From Acidiphilium sp. (GTDB lineage Bacteria; Pseudomonadota; Alphaproteobacteria; Acetobacterales; Acetobacteraceae), in NCBI GenBank assembly GCA_028688765.1, contig JAQTXO010000002.1:1-32649 (forward strand): a DNA stretch of 32,649 bases. The letters run 5' to 3'. Positions 13,258 through 22,505 of this stretch are shown piece after piece (within the stretch, counting starts at the first letter, position 1; each line of letters starts with the position of its first letter). The translations under genes and the position numbers were made by a program. The notes below the pieces were generated by a model. The model saw only the letters and a program-made list of their open reading frames with translations, did no database searches and was not told where the DNA came from.

Positions 13258-15225
13258 ATGCGATCAGTCGTTCTCTGCGAAAAAGCATCCCAAGCCGCAA
13301 ACATCAGGGCCGCGATCGGCACAAAATACGGGCCGATCCTCCCTGCCTCCGGGCATCTATACGCCCTCGCCGTCCCGGATCACTACGGCCCAGAATGGGC
13401 GGCCTGGAACCGCTACGAGGTTTACCGACCGCGCCAGTGGCAAAAGCTGCCGACAGCCGGAAACGACGCAGCAGACGGCAAGCGCCTTGATGGCTTGAGA
13501 GAGGCGATCCGCGCCGCTCTCGCCGGCGCGGATCGTGCCATCATCGCCACCGACGCAGACCGAGAAGGCGAGGTCATCGGGCATGAGCTTCTTGAGGCCA
13601 ACGGCTTCACCGGCGAAGCGTTCCGCGTCTTGTTTCCATCAGAAGATCCGGCCTCGATCACCGACGCCTTCGCGAAACTCATACCGCTGCCAGAACGCGA
13701 GTCGATCTACCGCGCCGGCCTCGCCCGCGAGCGTGCCGACTTCATCTGGAATTTCAGCCTTACCCGCGCCGCAACAACGGCTCTCCGCTCAGCCGACCAG
13801 TCAGGCGCGATCGGCATTGGACGGGTCAAAACCCCGACTCTCGGCATTGTATGCCGCCGGGAGGCCGCAGTTGCGGCGTGGCAACCATCCGCCAGCCAGG
13901 TCATCCGTGCGGAGATCGAAACACCGGCCGGAAAACTCGGCCTCACATCGAGCGCAGACAATCCATATCCGACCGCCGATGCGGCTAAAGCCGCGATCGA
14001 GGCCAACCCCACCGATAAGCTCTCCGTCGCGGTTCGCACGGAGACCAAGCGCCAGGCGCCCCCACGCCCCCCCGACCTCACCTTGTTGCAGATCACCGCC
14101 GCGAAATGGGGCTGGACGGCCGAAAAAACCTTGGAAACCGGCCAAGCTCTCTACAGCACCCACAAGATCATCACGTATATCAGAGCATCGACCCGCGCCT
14201 ACCCGACCGCGCTGATCGAAACCGTACCCGGCGTTCTCGCCGACCTCAAAGCAGCAGGAATCGGCCTCTTACCCGAAACGCCGACCATCCGCCGTACTAA
14301 AACCGGCACCTTCAGCGACGAGGCACTTGCCGGTGAATCGCACCACGCGATCGCCCCGAACCCGAAAACAACGGGCGAGCTCGCCGCGATCCTGCCCCGC
14401 CTCTCAGCCGACGAACGCCGCTTGTTCGATCACATCGCGGCGCTTTTCATCGAATGCCTCATGCCCGATCATGAGTATGAATCCAGCTCCATCACCGCAC
14501 CCTTCGATGGGCGCGAGCTCACCGGGACCGTCACCCGAACCATCACGCCGGGCTGGCGAGCGGTACGGCGCAACGACCCGTCCGACGACACCGAGACAGC
14601 ACCCGAAATCGCCGCCCCGATCGAGCCCGGCGATTATCCCGTTACTGCCCTGACGTTTCGCCCGACGAAAGCAAAACCGCCCTCCCGTCTCAATCACGGC
14701 TCACTGATCAGCGCGATGGCGACGGCTTGGACCTATGTTCAGGACGAGGCGAAGCGCGCACGGCTGAAAGAAGCCAAAGGCATCGGCACAGTGGCAACGC
14801 GCGATCAGGTCATCCGCGGCCTGGTGGACCAGAAGCAGCTTGTCGAAGCGAAAAAAAACCTCGTGCCGAGCCAGGGCGGTTTCGATTTATTCACCATTCT
14901 CTACCGGATCGACCCTCGACTTGTAGACCCCGGCACAACCGCAGAATGGGAGCTGAAAATCGACGACATCGCGCGCGGCAGCCTCGACCTCGACACGTTC
15001 CTCGACGAGATCGAGGCGGAAACGCGCCGCCTTGTCGATAAAATCCGCAGCGAAACACCGAAGATCGCACTTGGCGCGAACAAACTCCCCACGCCGGGCA
15101 TGATCAAAGCCATCGAGGCCATTCAGCGCGCGAAGCGGATCATCGCCCCCGCTGGCTGGCTTACTTCCTACACGATCGCCAGCGAGTTCCTAACGGTCCA
15201 CGCTACCAAAAAGGACAACAAGTGA
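13258..15225 (+). CDS. Type IA topoisomerase (TopB/TraE-like)
   Basis: A 655-residue type IA topoisomerase related to topoisomerase III and to IncP TraE. The Toprim domain has the acidic triad in ATDADREGE (residues 97-105), and the active-site tyrosine is Tyr307 in IITYIRAST. The conserved IGIGRVKTPTL block lies near residue 187. No C-terminal zinc fingers are seen. It probably removes tangles during plasmid transfer or replication. It sits between traG and trbB and overlaps trbB by four bases (GTGA). The Shine-Dalgarno sequence is weak. Confidence 0.92.
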   Translation: MRSVVLCEKASQAANIRAAIGTKYGPILPASGHLYALAVPDHYGPEWAAWNRYEVYRPRQWQKLPTAGNDAADGKRLDGLREAIRAALAGADRAIIATDADREGEVIGHELLEANGFTGEAFRVLFPSEDPASITDAFAKLIPLPERESIYRAGLARERADFIWNFSLTRAATTALRSADQSGAIGIGRVKTPTLGIVCRREAAVAAWQPSASQVIRAEIETPAGKLGLTSSADNPYPTADAAKAAIEANPTDKLSVAVRTETKRQAPPRPPDLTLLQITAAKWGWTAEKTLETGQALYSTHKIITYIRASTRAYPTALIETVPGVLADLKAAGIGLLPETPTIRRTKTGTFSDEALAGESHHAIAPNPKTTGELAAILPRLSADERRLFDHIAALFIECLMPDHEYESSSITAPFDGRELTGTVTRTITPGWRAVRRNDPSDDTETAPEIAAPIEPGDYPVTALTFRPTKAKPPSRLNHGSLISAMATAWTYVQDEAKRARLKEAKGIGTVATRDQVIRGLVDQKQLVEAKKNLVPSQGGFDLFTILYRIDPRLVDPGTTAEWELKIDDIARGSLDLDTFLDEIEAETRRLVDKIRSETPKIALGANKLPTPGMIKAIEAIQRAKRIIAPAGWLTSYTIASEFLTVHATKKDNK

Positions 15226-16181
15226 ACGCGAACACGCGCAAAAATAGAACCCTTGAAGCGTTGCGACACGCCCTTGGAATGGAGATCACCGACGCGCTCG
15301 ATGATCCACTGGTCAAGGAAATCATGGTCAACCCGGACGGCAAAATCTGGGTCGATAAAATGGGTGAAGGGCGCATCTATACAGGTAAAACCATGCCCCG
15401 CGCGGACGCTGATTCGACGATTCGCCTACTCGCCGATCACGCGGGGCTAGTTGTCACGAAAGATTCACCATTGGTCGCGGCGACGTTGCCGATCACCGGC
15501 GAGCGGTTTCAGGGGATGTTTCCGCCGATCGTGGCAAACCCATCGTTCACAATTCGCAAACCGGCGATCTTCATTTTCGGTCTCGACAGCTATGTTGAAC
15601 GCGGCGCACTCACCGCGCGCCAAGCTGAAAAACTCCGACAAGCGATCACCGACAAACTCAATATCCTGATCATCGGGGGCACCGGCAGCGGCAAGACAAC
15701 CTTCGCCAACGCCTTGCTTGCCGAACCCGCGTTCAAAGACGATCGACTGGTCATCATCGAGGACAATCCCGAGCTTCAATGCGATGCCCCCGACAAGGTA
15801 TCGATGTTGGCGCGGATGATCGAACCGATGATTCTGACCCGCGACCTTATTTTCACGTCGCTACGGCTCAGGCCGGACAGGATCATTGTCGGCGAGGTCC
15901 GTGATGGGGCCGCGCTCGAAATGATCAAGGTCATGAACACGGGACACCCAGGCTCGATCTGCACCTTGCACGCCAACTCGACACACGATGCCCTTTACCG
16001 ATTGGAGGATCTAATCGGCGAGGTATCCGAGCGGATACCGTTCCGCGCGATCGGCTCCGCGATCGATCTGATCATCGACATTCAACGAACACCCTACGGC
16101 GGACGAATCAACGAAATCGTTAGATGCCTGAATTGGGAAAACGGCCAGTATCATCTTGATTACGAAACATACGGCCGGTAA
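15222..16181 (+). CDS. trbB: TrbB, VirB11-type transfer ATPase
   Basis: A 319-residue secretion ATPase of the VirB11/PulE superfamily. Walker A is GGTGSGKTT (residues 152-160); later come the aspartate box VIIEDNPEL, Walker B RPDRIIVGEVRDG and the His-box HPGSICTLHANS. It forms a hexamer at the inner face of the channel and powers pilus assembly and DNA transfer. The start is a GTG inside the topoisomerase stop, giving translational coupling. Gene order and sequence fit P-type TrbB better than VirB11, because it precedes the pilin gene. Confidence 0.95.
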   Translation: MNANTRKNRTLEALRHALGMEITDALDDPLVKEIMVNPDGKIWVDKMGEGRIYTGKTMPRADADSTIRLLADHAGLVVTKDSPLVAATLPITGERFQGMFPPIVANPSFTIRKPAIFIFGLDSYVERGALTARQAEKLRQAITDKLNILIIGGTGSGKTTFANALLAEPAFKDDRLVIIEDNPELQCDAPDKVSMLARMIEPMILTRDLIFTSLRLRPDRIIVGEVRDGAALEMIKVMNTGHPGSICTLHANSTHDALYRLEDLIGEVSERIPFRAIGSAIDLIIDIQRTPYGGRINEIVRCLNWENGQYHLDYETYGR

Positions 16182-16330
16182 TCCGCAAACATCAAACTCA
16201 CTAAATCGTTATCGAACAAGGTTTCGGTTCCACCCGTAATATTCGCGGAATGGTGAGTAAACGTAACTGCTTGCTAATTTCAAATTTTTATATCAACATG
16301 AACAAACTTACCACAATCAGGAGTGCTCCC
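16182..16330 (+). promoter_or_regulatory. AT-rich gap before the pilin gene (possible promoter)
   Basis: A 149-bp gap, AT-rich relative to its surroundings, lies inside an otherwise tightly packed operon. It contains TTGCTA near 16273 and TATATC near 16289-16295, at shorter than ideal spacing. Pilin genes often have an extra promoter. No clear terminator or ORF is visible. Confidence 0.3.
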
Positions 16331-16753
16331 ATGCCTGCCCCTTTTTCCCTCAAAACGCGCCTCGCCCAAGCCGGCGCAATCATCACAACCATCAGCCTGA
16401 CCCCCGCCGTCGCTCTCGCCGCTGGCACCGGCACGGCTATGCCGTGGGATACGCCGCTTCAAACCATCGAAACCGATCTCACAGGCCCGGTCGCCAAAGC
16501 GATCGGAATCATTGCCGTCGTGCTGTTCGGCCTCGCGTTCGCTTTCGGCGAACACGGTTCGACACTCCGCAAGGGCCTCGGCATCATTTTCGGCCTCGCG
16601 ATCGCCTTCACCGCAACGAGTTTCGTTTCGACCTTTTTCGGGTTCACCGGCGGCGCCGGATACCTGATCGCTCATGCGGTTGTTCAGACAGCATCACACC
16701 ACGCCAGCGTAATCACACCCGCGAGTGCGAAACTGCCAGCACTCGCACGATAG
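16331..16753 (+). CDS. trbC: TrbC, conjugative pilin precursor (VirB2 family)
   Basis: A 140-residue prepilin. The signal sequence ends near PAVALAAG (about residues 31-38). The mature part contains MPWDTPLQTIETDLTGPVAKAIG and two hydrophobic helices (about residues 60-76 and 84-105). In P-type systems TrbC is trimmed by signal peptidase and then cyclised by TraF, which is present here. ATG 16331 is preferred over the upstream in-frame starts because CAGGAG lies at normal distance and the upstream residues look unlike a signal peptide. Confidence 0.9.
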   Translation: MPAPFSLKTRLAQAGAIITTISLTPAVALAAGTGTAMPWDTPLQTIETDLTGPVAKAIGIIAVVLFGLAFAFGEHGSTLRKGLGIIFGLAIAFTATSFVSTFFGFTGGAGYLIAHAVVQTASHHASVITPASAKLPALAR

Positions 16754-16763
16754 GAGATGGTTC

Positions 16764-17024
16764 ATGAGTGACACGAACTCCGGCATCGAGATCGAATTAT
16801 TCCAATCTCTCACGCAGCCGGTCTTGCTCGCCGGGGTTCCACGTCCCCTCGCTATCATGAACGCGACGATTGCAGCGGTCATCTCCATGCCGCTGCAATT
16901 GTTCTACATCGGCATCCCTCTCGGATTGACCGTTCACGCCGTCGCGGCGTGGCTGACAAAGCGCGATCCATATTTTTTCGCGGCTTTGGTTCGGCATATG
17001 AAACAGCCCTCGTACTGGAATTGA
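16764..17024 (+). CDS. trbD: TrbD, VirB3-family channel protein
   Basis: An 86-residue membrane protein with the VirB3/TrbD pattern: a short cytoplasmic start, the conserved FQSLTQPVLLAGVPR block (about residues 12-26), two close hydrophobic segments, and the tail KRDPYFFAALVRHM. It is an inner-membrane component that works with the TrbE ATPase. ATG 16764 follows TAGGAGA. It lies 10 bases after trbC and three before trbE. Confidence 0.92.
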   Translation: MSDTNSGIEIELFQSLTQPVLLAGVPRPLAIMNATIAAVISMPLQLFYIGIPLGLTVHAVAAWLTKRDPYFFAALVRHMKQPSYWN

Positions 17025-17027
17025 GCC

Positions 17028-19529
17028 ATGTTCAATGTTGGCGTCTATCGTAATTCCCGCCCGAGCGGCGGCTTTTTCAATTTCACCGAGTATCAGCAAA
17101 AACCGAATGACCTGACCGACCTTCTGCCCTGGGCCTTCCTTTTGGAGCCCGGCCTGATCGTCAACAAAGACGGCTCGTTCATGACCGTCATCGCGTTTCG
17201 GAGCCGCGACCTCGCCAGCTCGACGCCGCACCAGCTTGTCGCGGCCCGCAGCCAGGTCAACAACGCGCTCCGCCGCCTGGGCTCGAATTGGTGTATCCAC
17301 ATCGAAGCCCGACGCCAGCCAGCCCCCGCGTACCCAGTGTCGAATTTCCCAGAACCGATCAGCGCCGCGATCGACGCCGAACGGCGCGCGGCATTCACCG
17401 CGAGCGCCGATAGCGCCTTCGAGTCACACTATTTCCTGACGCTCACCTACCTTCCCCCATCCGATCGCATCGGACGAGCGGAAGCCGCTTTGCTCGAAAA
17501 CGCCCGGCGAGGCACCACGGACGACGCCTACGTTGCCGAAAAAATCCGCTACAAACAGACGGTCTCGACGATCCTCTCCATCTTCGAGAGCTTCATGCCC
17601 TACGCCCGCCAGCTCGACGATAGCGGCATCCTTACCTACCTCCACGATTGCATCACCGAGCGGCCCGGCCATCCGGTTCATTGTCCCCCAATCCCCTTCG
17701 CACTGGATGGTTTGCTCCGCGACACGCCGCTGCTAGGCGGCTTGGAGCCGATGCTTGGCACGCAGCATCTACGGACTATCGGGATCAACGCTTACCCCGG
17801 CCAGACAACGGTAGGCTTGCTCGACGCCCTGAACGCCCTCCCCTTCGATTACCGATGGACATGCCGATACCTCCCGCTCGACAAGACAGACGCGAACAAG
17901 GCGATCTCCACGATGCGGCGCGAGTGGTTTGCCAAGCGGAAAGGCATGTGGGCCTTAATCCGCGAGGCGATCGCTGGCGAGGAATCACGCCTTGAGGACA
18001 ACGACGCCAGTAACAAGGCTGCCGACGCCGACGCCGCGTTGCAAGTTCTCGGCGGCGACTACGCCGCCTTCGGCTACTTCACGCCGACCATCACGATCAT
18101 GGACGAGGATTTGCAGCGTCTCGACTGGAAACGGAAGGAGATCATGAGGCTGCTCGACTCGCAGGGCTTCGTCTCTATGGTTGAGACCACGAACGCCGTT
18201 GAAGCGTGGTTATCATCGCTGCCCGGTCATGCGTATGCCAATGTGCGACGCCCGGTCATCTCGACCCTCAATCTCGCCGACATGATGCCGATTTCCGCCG
18301 TGTGGGGCGGGCACGAAAAGGTCCGGTTCATCGAGGGAGAAACCCTGCCCGCCGTCATGGTCACGCGCACAGACGGGACGACGCCGTTTCACATGGCGCT
18401 ACACCAGGGCGATGTAGGTCATACAATGGTTGCCGGACCGACAGGCGGCGGCAAATCCGTGTTCCTGAATACCACCGCCCTGCAATGGATGCGCTACCCC
18501 GGTGCTCGGGTCATCATTTTCGACAAGGGACAGTCCGCGCTTGTCTCGACCCTGCTTGTCGGAGGGCAGTATTATTCATTAGGCGATGAAACCGGACTCA
18601 GCTTGCAACCCCTCGCCGACATCGAAGATGAAGGCGATCGGATCTGGGCAACAGACTGGATCACCGGAGTCGTTGAAGGCCAAGGAACACCTGTCACGCC
18701 GGAGATGAAGGCCGAAATCTGGTCAGCAGTGGATGCCCTCGCACAGCGCCCCCGGCCGCAACGAACGCTGACCGTACTTCGCAGCCTGATTCAGAACCGG
18801 CCCATCAAAGAAGCCCTCGCACCGTTCACCACGGAAGGCCCGCACGGAAGCCTACTCGACGCCAATGAAAGCGCCTTTGATGCGACCGCCTGGCAGTGCT
18901 TCGAGATGCACGACCTATATCAGCGGCCCCAGGCAATCGCACCCACATTGGCCTACCTCTTTCACCATCTGGAAAAGCAATTCGACGGAAGCCCCACACT
19001 TCTCGTTCTCGACGAGGCATGGTTATTCCTCGACGATCCAATTTTTGCTCAGAAGATTCGCGAGTGGCTGAAAACACTTCGGCGCAAAAAAGTCTCCGTC
19101 ATTTTTGCCTCTCAATCACTGGACGATATCGAACGGTGCAAAATCAAATCTGCCCTGATCGAGAACTGCCCGACTCGAATCTTCTTGCCCAACGACAACG
19201 CCATGAGCCCGAACACCCGCCCTTTATATGAAGGTTTCGGTCTCTCAGATCGCCAGATCCAGCTCATCAGCCAAGCGACACCGAAGCGCGAATATTACTA
19301 CACCAGCACTGCCGGAAATCGCATGTTCGATCTTGCACTGTCCCGGTTCGCATTGGCCGTCGCTGGCACCAGCTCGGAAACGGACCTTATCACCGTCCGC
19401 GATCTCCTAGCCACACATGGACCGGGCGGGTTTCGAGAAGCTTTTCTAAGCAGCCGCGGTATCAGGATCGAACCAGACGGCCGGATCACATACACCACAC
19501 AGCCAGCGAAGGATCGACGCTATGCGTAA
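17028..19529 (+). CDS. trbE: TrbE, VirB4-type transfer ATPase
   Basis: An 833-residue ATPase, normal length for TrbE/VirB4. The N-terminal half is the CagE/TrbE domain that contacts the channel. The C-terminal half is the ATPase with Walker A GPTGGGKS (about residues 470-478) and Walker B LLVLDEAWLFL (about residues 660-670), followed by ASQSLDDIE. It energises assembly of the pilus and channel at the inner membrane. The stop overlaps trbJ by eight bases. Confidence 0.95.
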   Translation: MFNVGVYRNSRPSGGFFNFTEYQQKPNDLTDLLPWAFLLEPGLIVNKDGSFMTVIAFRSRDLASSTPHQLVAARSQVNNALRRLGSNWCIHIEARRQPAPAYPVSNFPEPISAAIDAERRAAFTASADSAFESHYFLTLTYLPPSDRIGRAEAALLENARRGTTDDAYVAEKIRYKQTVSTILSIFESFMPYARQLDDSGILTYLHDCITERPGHPVHCPPIPFALDGLLRDTPLLGGLEPMLGTQHLRTIGINAYPGQTTVGLLDALNALPFDYRWTCRYLPLDKTDANKAISTMRREWFAKRKGMWALIREAIAGEESRLEDNDASNKAADADAALQVLGGDYAAFGYFTPTITIMDEDLQRLDWKRKEIMRLLDSQGFVSMVETTNAVEAWLSSLPGHAYANVRRPVISTLNLADMMPISAVWGGHEKVRFIEGETLPAVMVTRTDGTTPFHMALHQGDVGHTMVAGPTGGGKSVFLNTTALQWMRYPGARVIIFDKGQSALVSTLLVGGQYYSLGDETGLSLQPLADIEDEGDRIWATDWITGVVEGQGTPVTPEMKAEIWSAVDALAQRPRPQRTLTVLRSLIQNRPIKEALAPFTTEGPHGSLLDANESAFDATAWQCFEMHDLYQRPQAIAPTLAYLFHHLEKQFDGSPTLLVLDEAWLFLDDPIFAQKIREWLKTLRRKKVSVIFASQSLDDIERCKIKSALIENCPTRIFLPNDNAMSPNTRPLYEGFGLSDRQIQLISQATPKREYYYTSTAGNRMFDLALSRFALAVAGTSSETDLITVRDLLATHGPGGFREAFLSSRGIRIEPDGRITYTTQPAKDRRYA

Positions 19530-20235
19530 TTCCCTCAAAACGATTGGTCTCAGCATCATCCTCGCCGGCGCAGCCCCGGCGATCAGCCACGCGCAGGGTA
19601 TCCCCGTCTTCGACGCCAGCAGCTTCGCGCAGCTCGTGCAGCAGGTATCGGATGACGCGACGCAACTTACCGACCTGCAACAACAACTGACCAACCAGCT
19701 CGACATGCTGCAATCACTCCCGTCAACCATCGTTCCCGGTCTCGGCAACTTGATCGGCCAGACTCAAAACCTCATGGGTCAAATCCAATCAATTCAGGAC
19801 ATCGGCAGCAGCCTACAGTCTGACATCTCGAATATGTACCCAACGAGCTTCGGGGGTGACTCCGTTTCGGCCGTTCTCTCAAAACTATCGCAGATGACCA
19901 GCAACACGCAGTCGGCATATGAAAATTCGATGCAGTTGCAAGACGAGATCAACACCCAACAACCGCAATTGGAAACCGCCGTACAACAGGCAGAGGCGGC
20001 GGGCATGGCTGCGCCCGGCGACACATCGGCCATTCAATCCGGCGATCAGATGCTGGGCGCGATGAGCACCCAATTGGCCGGTATGCAGGACACGATGACC
20101 GCCGCTTATCGAGCGCAGGAACAACAGCAGCTTCAAGAAGCATCAGATGCAGCAGCAAATGCACAGCTTGAACAGCAGACATGGAGCGATCAAGAAAGCG
20201 GCTCCCAAGCCGCATCGGCTAACCCCTTTCCGTGA
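19522..20235 (+). CDS. trbJ: TrbJ, VirB5-like pilus-associated protein
   Basis: A 237-residue exported protein. The signal peptide (residues 1-24, ending SHAQG) is followed by IPVFDASSFAQLVQQ, typical of TrbJ, and by long glutamine-rich coiled-coil helices (about residues 45-75 and 115-205). TrbJ/VirB5 proteins sit at the pilus tip or periplasm and can take part in entry exclusion in IncP plasmids. The protein ends in SANPFP, a motif also present near the end of the next gene product. Confidence 0.85.
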   Translation: MRNSLKTIGLSIILAGAAPAISHAQGIPVFDASSFAQLVQQVSDDATQLTDLQQQLTNQLDMLQSLPSTIVPGLGNLIGQTQNLMGQIQSIQDIGSSLQSDISNMYPTSFGGDSVSAVLSKLSQMTSNTQSAYENSMQLQDEINTQQPQLETAVQQAEAAGMAAPGDTSAIQSGDQMLGAMSTQLAGMQDTMTAAYRAQEQQQLQEASDAAANAQLEQQTWSDQESGSQAASANPFP

Positions 20236-20243
20236 GGTTTCAA

Positions 20244-20483
20244 ATGAAAACGTGGATCATCTGGCTCATCGTCTCCTTTCTTGCTCTAGGGTTGATCGTC
20301 ACGTTTGCCGTCCACATGCTGACAAAAAATACTCAAACAACCGCCGTCATGCCAACAGTTCAACAATCGAACAACGCCGCCGCGCAAAGCACGAGCACAT
20401 GGAACAGCGCATGGGGCAACAAGGAAAACGGGAAACAAGCTCCTTCCGCTAATCCATTTCCGACAAAAACAAAATCTCCATAG
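20244..20483 (+). CDS. TrbK-position small membrane protein
   Basis: A 79-residue protein with one N-terminal transmembrane segment (WIIWLIVSFLALGLIVTFAV) and a polar tail containing SANPFP, shared with the end of TrbJ. It lies between trbJ and trbL, the slot of the entry-exclusion lipoprotein TrbK in IncP, but no lipobox cysteine is present, so a TrbK role rests on position only. ATG 20244 follows GAGG; the upstream GTG at 20232 is less likely. Confidence 0.7.
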   Translation: MKTWIIWLIVSFLALGLIVTFAVHMLTKNTQTTAVMPTVQQSNNAAAQSTSTWNSAWGNKENGKQAPSANPFPTKTKSP

Positions 20484-20489
20484 GTCGTC

Positions 20490-21800
20490 ATGGCAACCCA
20501 AATCGATTCCATAAAGACTTTCGCCAATAGCCTGATCACCGCTGTAACGGGGGGCTACAAAACTATAAACCCTGTTACCAATCATCTATTTGGTGTTATT
20601 CTAGTCATTATGATTGTCGTAACCGCTCTTACCACATGGATATGGGGAGAAGGTGAGCGTGTCATAGTCGATCTAATCCGTAAAATACTGCTTGTCGGGT
20701 TTGTCTTATTTCTCATGAATAATTGGTTGGCTTTCACAAGCGACATTGGGACAGGTTTTACACAATTAGGTCTCAATGTCGGGGGTATTGCAGGCAATCC
20801 ACAGTCATTTTTGGATAATCCTGTAAACACAATCGAAGCGGGTTGGCAGATCGTTCTTAAAATGCAGCAATCTATCACACCTCTCGTAACGGGCTACTGG
20901 TGGCATGTCATAAGCAATCTGCCAACCGTGCTACTTTATGAAGTGGCAATGGTATTCACGTTAATTGGTTTCTCGATCCTGGGCATCCAACTCTTTATTG
21001 CATTTATCGAATTTCTTATCATCAACATGGCGGCGTTAATTTTCGTGCCGTTTAGTATTTTTACGCCAGTTAAATTCTTATCTGACCGTGCTTTCTCCTT
21101 TGTATTTTCAGGCGGCGCTAAGCTCTTTGTTATCGCTCTGATAGTAGGAGTCGCTACGAATTTTCTAAGTACGATGACGGTCTCGGCAACACCTGACATT
21201 GGGAATGCTGCCGCTATAGCGATCGCCGCCTTGTTCTCAGCGGCCTTGGCCATAAGAGTGCCTGACCTTGGCGCTGCACTTGTCTCAGGCAGCCCGCAAC
21301 TTACCGCTGGCGGTGTCGCTGGCGCTGGCGCAGCCGCAGCGGCCGCAGTGGGCGGCGCAGGTTATCTCGCCGCGCGAGGCATCGGCGCGGTGTCAGGTGC
21401 GGCAATGAGCAAAGCATCTAATGCGGTCAACCAATATCGGCAGGCATCTGCGCCTACTGGGAGCGGCATTGCCGGCTCAGGCGGCGGAGGGGGTGGCGGC
21501 GGCAAATCGGCAGGCGGCGGCACCAGCGGGAGCGGAGGAGGTGGCGGGCGTGGAGGCGGGGGGGCGGGGGCAAACCTTGCCGGTGCGCCAGGTTCGCGGC
21601 CGTCATGGGCAACGCAGACCGGAGGTCTCAATGCCCTCAATCCCGCTGACGGTGCGGCAGCAATGGCCGCTTACGACAAATGGAAGGAAGGCCCAGGGGC
21701 CGACCTACCCTACGGCCCCAACAGCTACGTCGATTATGTCCAACGCGCCTCAGCCGCCGAAACACGCGGCGTTGATACCGAAAACGTCGAACCCCTCTGA
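20490..21800 (+). CDS. trbL: TrbL, VirB6-type channel protein
   Basis: A 436-residue polytopic membrane protein of the TrbL/VirB6 family, with about six hydrophobic segments between residues 30 and 270, for example FGVILVIMIVVTALTTWIW and AALIFVPFSIFTP. The C-terminal third is a glycine- and serine-rich, probably disordered tail with long glycine runs (about residues 330-365). The membrane part is clearly more AT-rich than neighbouring genes while the tail is extremely GC-rich. The protein forms part of the inner-membrane channel. Confidence 0.9.
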   Translation: MATQIDSIKTFANSLITAVTGGYKTINPVTNHLFGVILVIMIVVTALTTWIWGEGERVIVDLIRKILLVGFVLFLMNNWLAFTSDIGTGFTQLGLNVGGIAGNPQSFLDNPVNTIEAGWQIVLKMQQSITPLVTGYWWHVISNLPTVLLYEVAMVFTLIGFSILGIQLFIAFIEFLIINMAALIFVPFSIFTPVKFLSDRAFSFVFSGGAKLFVIALIVGVATNFLSTMTVSATPDIGNAAAIAIAALFSAALAIRVPDLGAALVSGSPQLTAGGVAGAGAAAAAAVGGAGYLAARGIGAVSGAAMSKASNAVNQYRQASAPTGSGIAGSGGGGGGGGKSAGGGTSGSGGGGGRGGGGAGANLAGAPGSRPSWATQTGGLNALNPADGAAAMAAYDKWKEGPGADLPYGPNSYVDYVQRASAAETRGVDTENVEPL

Positions 21801-21811
21801 ATAGGTGAAAT

Positions 21812-22492
21812 ATGCCATTTCCAACCCGCACCCTGCGAACCGGCACATCGGCTCCACAGGAAACACCCTACCAACGAGCCGCGCAGGAATGGGATCGGCG
21901 GATGGGTGATGCCCGCGTTCAAGCCCGCAACTGGCGATACTTCGCGTTCGGCTCCCTCGCCGTTTCGGCGATGCTAGCCGGAACCCTGATCTACGAGGTC
22001 AACCATGCCCACGTCTTAGTCGATCTTGTTCCGATCACAGCGACGAACCAACCGGGACGGGTCATTCTTGCAGGAAATGATTACCGGCCAACGGAGGCCG
22101 AAACCGCCTCCTTCCTCGCGGCATGGGTGAAAGACTTTTTTTCCGAGTCTACCGATCCAGTCGTATTCAGCCAACGCGATCGCCGCGCCTTCTCGGTCCT
22201 CGCCGGTGCGGCACAGACCTACGTTGCTCAATGGGCTCAAAAACATCCCCCCAACAAGGATCTCGGGAAACGCGCGGTCAGCATCGAGGTTACGAGTGTC
22301 CTGCAACGGTCTCCCCTGACATATCAAGTGAACTGGATCAAAAAGGTCTACGAGAGCGGCGCATTGACTAAAACCATCAGTGAAACCGGCCTGTTTACTG
22401 TCACCCTCCACGCCCCGACTACCCAGGCCCAGGTGCTTGCCAATCCACTCGGTCTCTACATCACAAACGCTAGCTGGTCGCACCAGTTTTAA
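21812..22492 (+). CDS. trbF: TrbF, VirB8-type channel protein
   Basis: A 226-residue bitopic protein with the TrbF start pattern (TPYQRAAQEWDRRMGDARVQA), a transmembrane segment near residues 45-65, and a periplasmic VirB8-like domain ending in NPLGLYITNASWS. The NPLGLYI block is strongly conserved in TrbF. VirB8/TrbF proteins nucleate channel assembly. It lies 11 bases after trbL and 13 before trbG. Confidence 0.95.
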   Translation: MPFPTRTLRTGTSAPQETPYQRAAQEWDRRMGDARVQARNWRYFAFGSLAVSAMLAGTLIYEVNHAHVLVDLVPITATNQPGRVILAGNDYRPTEAETASFLAAWVKDFFSESTDPVVFSQRDRRAFSVLAGAAQTYVAQWAQKHPPNKDLGKRAVSIEVTSVLQRSPLTYQVNWIKKVYESGALTKTISETGLFTVTLHAPTTQAQVLANPLGLYITNASWSHQF

Positions 22493-22505
22493 GGAAATTT
22501 TTGTA

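Noticed and set aside
13535..14215. 226-residue plus-strand frame inside the topoisomerase gene
   Set aside because: It is a proline/arginine-rich shadow of a clearly recognised gene in another frame.
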